A stretch of 28,385 nucleotides of DNA from Gymnopus androsaceus JB14 (lineage: Eukaryota; Basidiomycota; Agaricomycetes; Agaricales; Omphalotaceae): the NCBI GenBank assembly GCA_009733575.1, contig ML769974.1:1-28385 (forward strand). The letters run 5' to 3'. The notes under the pieces are model-generated. The model was not told the DNA's origin and ran no database searches. It saw only the letters and a program-made list of their open reading frames with translations. Made by a program: the position numbers and the translations under genes. Positions 19,448 to 28,385 of the stretch are shown piece after piece (position 1 is the stretch's first letter; each line of letters begins with the position of its first letter).

Positions 19448-22400
19448 GTGTACTATCAGCACCACATTCTAACCAACCCTATTTTAGAGACTATGAATGG
19501 GCAATTATCAGTGGAGGTACTAAGAATTAATGGCATCCTTGTATGCCCATGCGGAAACAATACGCACAACCGTCACAACAGGAATACAATGCGAGCCATA
19601 TGCAATCTGGCTACACATCCACAGGAGGATCTAGGTCCAGATGAATATCCTGAACCCGATGAATATCTTCGTGTTGATGCTGTAAGTGGTGAATTGATTC
19701 ACCTAGGGATGAAGAAGCCAAACACAAAGAAAGGACCATCAGTGGCTCTTTCAAAGTCTATTGCAGCTGACACTGCTGAAACTTCATCTCCAACGACTCA
19801 CCAGCCATCTGCACGAAAGAGAAAAGATCCTCCTTCACATTTACGGGGTGAATCAGGATCCAACTTGGATACAACTCTATCTGCACCGACTCAAACACAC
19901 ACTCCAGACTCATCTTCCACACCTAACAGGGAGACCCATAGCTTTATAGAACCCTCTTCCTCCATGGAACCTCCTATATCCTTGAGAGCAGATCAAATAT
20001 ATTCTCAGAATTTTCAGAACACTCCGCATATCATACCTCTGAACTTGGAGGATAGCTTGCTATCTGAAGGTTTTTCAGATACAGGAGATATACACATGCC
20101 CAGTGTTGATGCTGAAATGGAGAGTCTGCCTCTGCCCCTTTCCCCAAGTCTTCCAGCCGCTAAGAAGAGGCGAACACAGGAACCACGAGCTCAGACAGAT
20201 CCAGCTCTCATCTCACAATCCCAGCATTCTGGACCTCCAGACAATATTGTGATGGTAGATCTGGATCACTCCAAAGGAAGCAATAGGGATGCCAGTGAGA
20301 GGAAGAATCAAGGAAAGGAGAAAGGCAGTGAGATCATGGATGGAGATGAGAGTGGAAGTGATGATAGAGACGAGGAGGAGATGAATGAGCATAATCATGG
20401 AATGTTTTTCCATGACTTCAGCGAGGATATGGATGAAGGGCAGGGAGACATCACTTATGGAGATGTCGAAGAGCTTGATCTTGAGCTTAGCCAGCTTCAA
20501 ATTAAAAACCAACCTCTTCCAAGTGATAACAAGGAAGCTTCCCGTGCTTTCCTGGAATCACACAGCATCATTGTTAGTGCAGAATGGCAGTGGTCAATCT
20601 GTGTTGAATGTGGGATTCCGGTCGACTGGGGTCAGGTTTGGAATCATGTCAAGATGCGGCATCACAGTAAAACCTCACGGGTTCGTCGCCTAGCTGGATC
20701 GTTTACAAAGCTTGAGGCATCGGGAGTGTTTATGAGTCATCTAATGGTCCTTGGTGCGGATAAACCAAAGCCACTCCCAGAAGAGCCAATTGAACCAGTG
20801 GAAGGAATGAAAGTGACAGCTGCAATGAAGTGTATCTTTCCTGGTTGTGGTCGAATCTATCGGAACATGACAACAGTCCAGTCACATATACGTCAAATAC
20901 ACAAAACCCAGCCTTCAGCTACTCGCTATGTCAACATTTGTGCTCATCCACTGGAGGGGTTTCGCTCCAGGTGTCAGTATCTGGAAATCATTCCTCAGAA
21001 GACACAAGTGGAGGGAAGCGCAGTGTTGCAAGCACTAATGGCTAAGGCAGAGGAGTTGAAGCTGGGTAAGCCTTCCGGTACCCATATCTCAAGGAAAGAC
21101 TTAAAAGCCTCGGAAATGAATTCAATTTGGGCGCAGTTCCACTGGCATTTAGCAATTGAAGATGGTGCTCAGTATGAGCACATACTCCAGGCTGCAGAAA
21201 GTCCAAAGAATGTCAGTAATCCAGCGGAGCTTGTTATCCGCTTAGCTGGTCAGGAGTACTACTCCAATGTTTCTAATAGCCTTGAAGATCTGAGTGTGAC
21301 TACTCGGCGTTGGATTCGCTCCCACACTAGATCGTGAGCCTACACACCATTTGACATTCAATGACACTGAATTTATTGCTTTAGTGATATCAAGCAGGTC
21401 CCTTTCCAGCGTCCACAGGAGCATGGGACTGTTGATAATGATTCAAACTTTCTCACAGATTTTGTAATCTTTCTCATCCGAACAACAAAGAGCCCTATTC
21501 CTGGGTTCAAAGTGATTGTCCATCCATCAACAAAGGAGTTACTATTAGAGCTGTTCACTAGGGCGGGAGAAAAGGAGACACCAATGAGTCTTCTAATGGA
21601 TCTTTTACACCGCTGTGTGTGGAGCTTTCTATCTCATCCAACGGATGAGTTTAAACAGCAGCAAATGATGTGCCCATTAACTCGCTACTTCATTTCATGG
21701 GCACTAGTTGATAACGAGGGAACATTTAAACCTATCCATCTCATTCCTCCAGCCATATCCAAAGTACAGTGGGCTTTCAGGGCCACAGGCTGTGCCCAGA
21801 TTCTTCGCAGGCGGGACAGATATGGGGGCAATTGTTTCCAGTAAGTTTATTTTTGAAATCAGAGAACAAAATTTGACAATTGCATTCAGGACATATATGA
21901 AGGAGATCCAACCGTTTTTATTTGATGATGAGCAAACACCCTTTGGTACCCTCAGGGAACACATGAAGCGATTTACTGCTGTTGTCATGGCTCAACCAGG
22001 AATTGCACGTTTCACCTGGGACATCCATTACAATGTGATCTCCATTGATGGAAATCCGCTTCGTTGGGAAGATATCCTTGATTCCTGGCAAACATGTCTA
22101 GGGTCTCTTGAGGAATGCATACAGCGAGTTTTTCGTGGGTGCAAATATCACCATATCCTTGAATATATTGACTCTCGGTTGTCTCCGGACTCAAATGCAT
22201 CGGGGAATTGGTTCAGAGACACACGGGATACCACAACGCCTGGCTATTCTCTAGTCGAGGAAGAACAAAATGGTCTCAAGCCATTCCGTTCTATCTTGCT
22301 TGAGCATCTAGCCCAGGACAAGACACTGTTTACTACTGTATCGGGAGTCCCATTTGCCAAAGAGGGGCAGCTGTGGCAGTGGTTTGCACATGTACAAGAT

Positions 22401-25306
22401 GTGGTAAACCTCCTGTGGTACCTTCTGGTTGTTACAAGCCCAGGTTCTGCTCGAGGTACAGAGTGGTGCAATCTGTATTACGCAAATCACCATTCTCACT
22501 CAAAAAACCTCCACTGCCTCAATGGCATGCCCGGCATTGAGTTTGTGTATGGAAAAATGCAGAGTCGCAAAGGGCATAGTAATGCTATTCTCCGTACACC
22601 TGCGTTTCAGGTTGCCCGCTACCTTCTCCTTGTGCTCACTACAGTGTATTATGCTGCTGCCCATATTGGAGTCTTCATTGGTATGGAAAAGGAAGCAGCA
22701 GACACATATTTCTACCAGATCTTTATTAGATATGGGAATCCCATGACGGGTGATGACTTCACCAAGGTCATGCAGACCATGACCCGTACAACACTTGGAC
22801 TTCAACTTGGTCTGCGTGATTATCGTCAGCTTGACAAGACGTTACTGACAACAAAATGCAAACTCAACATAGATGAGCCAGATGAAGAAGCGGAAGAGGC
22901 AATTGTGCTCCATCAAATGCATGGACACACACCTCAGATAGGTAGAATCCACTATGGAAATGAGACTACAAATGCAACAGAGCATCTCGCTCGTGATCAG
23001 ATCACCTTCTTACAGCGTATAGCAGTCTCATGGCATTGGCATATACGCTTTATTCATCCTCATCATAGAAAGGTTGTAGGAATCTCACCGGTAAGTATTT
23101 GCTGGAGAAACCGTAAATTCAAAAGCTCATGAGACCAATAGAGGAGTTCAGAATCTGATCCATTCAGTCAAGAGATGTTGGAACAGTTGATAGGCCAGGT
23201 GGTGCAGATGTCGGAGGGCCGAATAATAGAGAAAATGGAAGACCATTATGCTGGGCTTCTGCAAAGCATGAATGATGTTGGGAGCTCAGTCGTTCTCAAT
23301 ATAATGAAGATGCTGTGGGGATCCTCTGTACCAGGTCACAAAACAACACCACCTCCTCCCATATTCGTTCACCCCAATCTCCTCACCCATATTATGCTTA
23401 CGCTTTATCCCACCATGGCTCAGCCAAAATGGAAGTCTCCTCAACAAGCTGAAGCAGTAGCTTCTAGCTTCGGAAAAGAACATGTTTTTGTAATCTTGCC
23501 AACTGGTGGAGGGAAGAGCCTAGTATTTTTCTCTGCCCCCATCCTGTTTCCGAAGAGGCTGTTTATTGTCATCCTTCCCTTGGTAGCTCTCACAGAGAAC
23601 ATGATGCTACGCCTCAGATTGATGCCATACCAAACGGGTATCTTTGGGGAGAAAGATTTAGATATAATCAACACACAGCTTCTTGTTGTTTCAGCTCACA
23701 GGGCAGGAACAAGAGAATTTGAGGATTTTCTCCACCTTCCCTCCAATTATGACCGGATTGAAAGAATCTTCATTGATGAGGTCCATCATATTAAGGAAGA
23801 TACACCTTATCGGCATTGCTTTCCACGTCTAGCATATCTCACAACACTGGGGAAACCATTTACACTTCTATCTGCAACACTTGGCCCTTCTGATATCCCA
23901 TGTATCCTTTCACAGCTCCATATTCCAGAGGATGCCCCCATTCGCGAAATACGGGCATACACAGGGCGCCCCAATCATGTTATAACCCATCAAAGAGTGA
24001 AGGTAGAAACACTCATTGATGATGTTGTTCAATATGTTATATCACTTCCACAATTAGAAGAGGCTGAGCGTGGATTGATATTCACCTCTGAAATCAAGAC
24101 ACAGTGTATTCCAATTGCAACAAAGCTTGGATTTGCTCCTTTCTATGCAGACCTTGAAGTGGACCAAAAGAAGAAGTTACAGGATAAGTGGATTGCAGGG
24201 AAAGAGCAGAAATCAAGATGGTTGGTGGCAACCAGTGCATTTGGGGAAGGGATTGACCAAGACAGGGTAAAATATGTGATAGCTGTTGAGCCATATGGTG
24301 TTGGTGCATTCCTACAATTCAGGGGACGTTCTGGGCGAGATGGACAGCGTGCCTTCTGTCATGTTATATGGACCAATGTGCCTAGAGTCACAAAACGCAA
24401 CCTGAGGCCAGAAGATGATTTGCAGAATGCACTGGGTATGGTTGAATTCTACCAAACCAACCAGTGTTTGCGGTTCCCAGACCAGTACTATGATGTAGAA
24501 GCACATTCATGTGCAGCACTTGCTGCTGAGCTCTGTCAGAACTGTGAAGAGGTATGCTAATCCATATTCTAATTAGCCAGCTCCTTACTGATAGAATAAC
24601 CATTTAGCTCCGAAGGACAAATTCCCCCTTACAAGGTCCTGTAGCCTTAGGCATCAGCAGTAACTTCTCCAGAGCTTTGCCTCGGACTTCAGAGCCAGCA
24701 AAAGCTTCTACCATCCCTGCTACTCTAGATATTGACATGGAGCAAGTTCCAGAAACTGTTAAGTCTGCAGTTGAATCTCTCAGTCTGAAAAGGGAGGAGG
24801 CAAAGAAAGACTTAGAGCAACTGCAAAAGTTTTTGGAATCAGTGAAAGGACATGGCTGTGTTGAATGTTTTGTCAATGGTTTCTCACATGATGAAGGAAA
24901 ACATCAATCAAACACGCGGTTCCTTACTGCATCACGCAAGCTCAAACCACTGCAGATGCATTCCTCCATTTTTTGGGGATTTTGCTTTAGGTGTTGGATT
25001 CCCTTCCAGAGTCCTTTTAACCATCACCGGCCAGCAAAAAAAAATCATATAGATGATGAGAAATGTCCCTATCACCAACTCCAACCTCAGTTGCTTCCAC
25101 ATTTTATTGCCTGTGTATGGGCTGATGATGAAAAAGTAAAGAAAGTGGCAGAGGAATTGAATGTTCCTAAATGGATAGATGCATTCAGTCTTGGTGTGTG
25201 GTTTCAAGAAGATAAGGAGGAGTTATGTGTTTTGCCAAACCCCTTACGTTTTGTACTTGCTTTCTATCGGAGTTGCATTGAGCTTGCACCAGCAAAACCT
25301 CAGTGA
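19448..25306 (+). CDS. C2H2 finger / tyrosine-recombinase-like / RecQ helicase fusion protein, 1,883 aa
   Basis: Five exons: 19448-21333, 21385-21840, 21890-23090, 23142-24551, 24608-25306. All four introns (51, 49, 51, 56 nt) are GT-AG and keep frame. Domains: acidic Ser-rich disorder to about residue 370; C2H2 fingers C385-C388-H400-H405 and C462-C467-H480-H485; tyrosine-recombinase signature R969-G-T-E972, K1003 or K1008, LRDYR (R1093), GH1127 with Y1136 at the canonical H-x8-Y spacing; helicase core with LPTGGGKS (K1306), DEVH (D1393), SAT, AFGEGID and QFRGRSGRDG; Cys-rich tail C1735-C1738, C1777-C1780. RecQ-family proteins unwind DNA 3' to 5'; tyrosine recombinases cut and rejoin it through a covalent phosphotyrosine. 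Both roles here are inferred from motifs. Start may instead be 19493 (MNGQLSVEV). No frameshift or internal stop. It could be a Crypton-like element protein or a relative of fungal telomere-linked helicases. Confidence 0.85.
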
Positions 25307-25521
25307 ACCGAGATTTACTAGGAGCTCTTGATGCTCAGGGTATTCTCTATTACTTGTCAATGTGCGGGCTAGACTTATTTATTGCTGCAGGCCTTGAGGA
25401 AATAGGCTGTATAGTCATGCTATTGTTACACAATACATCACCATTGCTTCATTGAAAATATTGTCACTACACAGTATCCACTTACTATATCTAAAAGCTA
25501 TGAATGAGAACTTCTGTGTGG

Positions 25522-25797
25522 TTATGTATACTGCTTGTAGATGATAGTTTGTCTGTTTGCCTTGGGTACTTCCAAGATCAAAATATCATTTTCAACATTT
25601 GGCCCTAGTAACTCATTGTCATATAAAAATCTTCCCTGACTCTTGAACGGAGTGAGAGGGAGGGTCTTGTACCCAACAATTGAACCACAGAAACGTGACT
25701 TTTTTGTCCAGATCTTTACCGGATCTAATGTTCCCACCACGCAGCGATGACATTCTTCCGTTGCAACTTGCCCCATACTTAAGCATTGTACTCTCAT
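25522..25797 (-). CDS. Possible small convergent gene, 91 aa, unrecognised
   Basis: Minus-strand frame with an ordinary-looking composition (ECHRCVVGTLDPVKIW, PNVENDILILEVPKA), no low complexity, converging on the recombinase-helicase gene 215 bases away. Its ATG overlaps the CTCATCTCATGTCAG motif shared with the upstream repeats. No domain recognised. It may be chance, since the frame is short. The interval 25307-25521 shows nothing else. Confidence 0.25.
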   Translation of the reverse strand: MRVQCLSMGQVATEECHRCVVGTLDPVKIWTKKSRFCGSIVGYKTLPLTPFKSQGRFLYDNELLGPNVENDILILEVPKANRQTIIYKQYT

Positions 25798-25879
25798 CTC
25801 ATGTCAGCTGAAACAAAACCTTCCCAAACATATTTGCTCAAACAGTCTTGTCTAACCCTTACTGGGGGTGGCTACCAAT

Positions 25880-26032
25880 TTACCTTAGATTTTTAAACTC
25901 CGCTACCTTATCCTTACCTTATCCTTACCAAGTTAACTTAAAGTACCTTTAAGTTCCTTAAGTTAACTTGGTTGACGAAGTTACCTTATCTACCTTATTC
26001 TACCTTATTACCTTATTCTACCTTATCCTATT
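25880..26032. repeat. ACCTTAT microsatellite with a 15-bp inverted repeat
   Basis: Tandem TACCTTATCC / TACCTTATTC words cover 25903-26030. In the middle, ACCAAGTTAACTTAA (25927-25941) and TTAAGTTAACTTGGT (25958-25972) are perfect inverted arms around a 16-base loop, itself nearly palindromic. Bases 26033-26455 show only a short GCTCAATA(C/T)T triplication near 26257. Confidence 0.75.
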
Positions 26033-26464
26033 TTTTATATTCCAGAGAGCTCAGAAATGTTGTAAAAAGGACATCACAGCACTAATAAGATGAGGGGAGC
26101 ATAGCTAATCATCTTGTGACCACAATCTATGGTATTTATAATTATTTCCACAAAACAACCAAGAATGGCAGTGATTTCCAAGAGATTTCAGATTCTGTTT
26201 AGTTTGTGGTAAGTACTAATACATCCATCTCGGATTCTGACACTGATTCACAAGCTCAATACTGCTCAATATTGCTCAATATTGTGATAGTTAAACCCAC
26301 GAAACTGAGGTGGCACATGCATATATGCTTGTTTAACTGGCTGTAACAATGCATAAGAGCTACAGTGTATATTGTATATCAATAACACTGGTGTTTTGAC
26401 CCTTCGAGCTGTGAAATTTGCAATTTTTAATGACATTGTAAATGTATTTTTAACGGCAAATCTC

Positions 26465-27222
26465 GGATTATTCTGTTTGACAACCCCGGTTGTTGTTTCT
26501 ACTTATCCAGCAACCCCGTTGTTGCAGGCCGGCTCTCCTCCGGAAGCTAGCGGCTAATATCATTGCGATGGTTTGTCAAATTAATTTGGCCACCCCCTGT
26601 CCTTATATTGAGTGCCTAAGCACCAAATTTACATATTGATATTTTAAGTAGGGCTCTGCACTGTACCGTATACGGTTACAGCCATACCCCACATCGATTT
26701 TAAGCTCGACGGTATGGTTACGGTATGGCGTTTTCTGTACCGTATCACCGTAAATCGCGATGTCAAGACTGAGAAAAAATCTTGTTGCCTAAGACGTTGC
26801 CTGGAATATCTTTGTTAAGGAGATATTCATTCCTACTAACAGCAGCCTCGAATAGATGGAAGCCGTACATATGCTGTATACATACGGCTCCTCCAAATCC
26901 TTCGATGGTACGGTTCCGTAACCGTGAATGCCGACCGTACAATCCGTAAATATGGCTACAACGCAGAGCCCTAGAGCCTCAGTGGGAAACGTCCTACACA
27001 CATCTTTTACACAGAGACATGCCTGAAAAACTGATGCTATGTATTTCAGTCCCAAACTGAAATCATCAGACATGGATAAAATAAAATGATTATCACCGGT
27101 GGTGGCCGGCAGAAGATCCGACCAACAACCCCTGATGTAAATTTTGGAAGGAAAGGGTTGTCAGATATTATCAAAAAGTATGGGTTGTTGTTGACAACCG
27201 GGGTTGTCAAACAGAATAATCC
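26465..27222. mobile_element. Intact GGATTATTC-ended DNA transposon, non-autonomous, 758 bp
   Basis: Perfect 29-bp terminal inverted repeats (26465-26493 and 27194-27222; ends GGATTATTCTGTTTGACAAC) and a perfect 9-bp target duplication GCAAATCTC (26456-26464 and 27223-27231). The terminal repeat matches the 1356-2105 element (GGATAATTCTTTTTGACAAC), so they are one family. There is no transposase frame inside. A second, smaller element is nested at 26651-26971. The state of the ends points to recent movement, which would need an active transposase elsewhere in the genome. The 9-bp duplication suggests a Mutator-like transposase (inference). Confidence 0.92.
26651..26971. mobile_element. Nested MITE with GGGCTCTGC ends and TA flanks, 321 bp
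   Basis: GGGCTCTGC (26651-26659) and GCAGAGCCC (26963-26971) are inverted, each flanked by TA (26649-26650 and 26972-26973). The interior is full of ACCGTA/TACGGT words in both senses, close to each end (GTACCGTATACGGTTA; GACCGTACAATCCGTAA). TA duplication fits Tc1/mariner-type insertion, but the TA also extends the palindrome, so chance is possible. A similar word set (GGGACGG..., GACCGTACC) appears near 28295-28330. Confidence 0.65.
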
Positions 27223-27488
27223 GCAAATCTCGGCAAAGTACCATAAGGTAACGGAGTTTGAATTTCCGTATGCTAACTTATGATGAACTTATGGTCTCTA
27301 CAATTGTTATTTCAACGCTTTCAGCCTTAATTCAGTGTCTTAAAGGCCTAAATATTGCTATCAATGTTGAAAAGTTTATTTCATGATAATTCCAAAATTC
27401 ACAGTGACCATGGCATGGTGAGCACTTGGAGTAGTGAGTGATACTTACATGCTGCAGTACAGTATGCCCACTATATAAGTCAAGATTT

Positions 27489-27596
27489 CATCAGCAAAAC
27501 CTGGATGGTACAGAGCACTCTGGAGCACTCTGGAGAGGGTACCCTTGCTCCAGAATGTATTAAGATGTCTTATCTACCATCCAGGTTTTGCTGATG
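27489..27596. mobile_element. CATCAG-type MITE, intact copy (108 bp)
   Basis: Perfect 22-bp terminal inverted repeats beginning CATCAGCAAAACCTGGATGG (27489-27510 and 27575-27596). TT lies on both sides (27487-27488 and 27597-27598), again fitting a 2-bp target duplication as at 1195-1353. The interior has a doubled GAGCACTCTG and no ORF. Confidence 0.85.
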
Positions 27597-27599
27597 TTC

Positions 27600-28385
27600 T
27601 GTGCATATAGTGACACACTTTTGTATTTTTTTATTAGGTGTATTCAATATTGCCTAGTGCAATTGTAGACATCAATAAGTGCTCAAATAGAGCACATAAT
27701 GATAACTAGTTACACACAAAATCCCTTGCCCATTCCTAGTTTTGCATTGAAAAGGATTAAGAACAGGTGAACTCAATTAAGTAGACTGTGATGGTGAAGC
27801 CACTACAATTGGGAAGCAACACTCGGAAGACAATGGCACTTGATTTTGGGCAGCTCATGTAACCTACTTAGCTTACATACTGTAGGTTAAAATCTCTGGC
27901 TACTGTGTAAGCAAAGTTTCAGATTGGTCAATGGTTTGCATGCAGTAGAATGCTCAAATTACAGCTAACCACAACACTAATGGCCTAACAGCCATGATGC
28001 AGCCATAAGGTACAAATTTACCAATCCAGATATCAGCAATAGGCTATCAGTATCCTATCACTCTGATACATACTCGTAGAGCACTCACTGGCGATATCTC
28101 ACAAGGTACCAATGTTTCATTGTGCATTTACAATGGCCAGTATAGAGCTTATATCACATATATGAGTGAGAGGCACTGAATAATTGAACAAGAGTCTTGG
28201 GGGCTACCTAATGCTTAGGAAGTACCAACAGTGTGCTCATTATTTTACAGTAACAATGAATGTAATTGTAGGGCACCATAACTATACTACACTGTAGACG
28301 GGACGGTTGTAACAGTACCTGTGACCGTACCATCTGGGATTTTCAGGGTCCATAATTTACTGAACCGTTTTTCACATTAAAGTTG
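27600..28385. other. No gene seen
   Basis: AT-rich DNA without a convincing frame. Near 28295-28330 GACGGGACGG and GACCGTACC resemble the ACCGT-rich interior of the MITE at 26651 and may be the start of another copy running off the window. Confidence 0.5.

Noticed and set aside
23286..24603. Several minus-strand frames inside the helicase exons
   Set aside because: Shadows of the plus-strand coding exons, which carry the conserved helicase motifs.

Overview
The window looks like TE-rich genomic DNA of a filamentous basidiomycete, most likely an Agaricomycete. The case rests on short GT-AG introns (49-56 nt), a remnant of a KDZ-type transposase of the kind expanded in Agaricomycetes, and a RecQ-like helicase fused to C2H2 fingers, a combination I associate with fungi. 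Intergenic DNA is AT-rich and poor in CpG. I see no telomeric array, tRNA or rRNA gene.

Layout. 1-5.5 kb is a graveyard of small non-autonomous elements: a 518-bp TIR element, a CATCAG-type MITE, two GGATAATTC-ended elements, two hairpin elements, a KDZ transposase fossil and a 1-kb element with long inverted arms. 6.0-8.6 kb holds a two-exon minus-strand gene and a divergent plus-strand gene for a PD-(D/E)XK nuclease-like protein with a TATA box; a 111-bp minisatellite lies between them. 8.9-9.4 kb has two partial CATCAG-type elements. 10.37-11.31 kb is a 943-bp fold-back element made of GGTATTACCATGG-type repeats. 11.3-13.5 kb shows no supportable gene. 13.57-14.42 kb is a minus-strand gene for a disordered, NLS-bearing protein. 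14.9-16.9 kb is a very degenerate tandem array (unit about 130-150 bp). 17.6-19.2 kb contains a younger tandem repeat (unit about 240-280 bp).

The main object is a five-exon gene at 19448-25306 (1,883 codons, four short introns that I placed and checked for frame). It encodes, in order: a disordered N-terminus, two C2H2 fingers, a domain with the catalytic signature of a tyrosine recombinase (RxxE, K, R, GH-x8-Y), a full RecQ-type helicase core, and a Cys-rich C-terminus. The combination of DNA binding, strand breakage/rejoining and unwinding in one protein looks like the machinery of a Crypton-like mobile element that carries its own helicase. A repeated 15-bp motif occurs on both sides of the gene.

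Downstream, 26.46-27.22 kb is a fresh element with perfect 29-bp TIRs and a perfect 9-bp target duplication, itself carrying a nested TA-flanked MITE. 27.49-27.60 kb is an intact CATCAG-type MITE.
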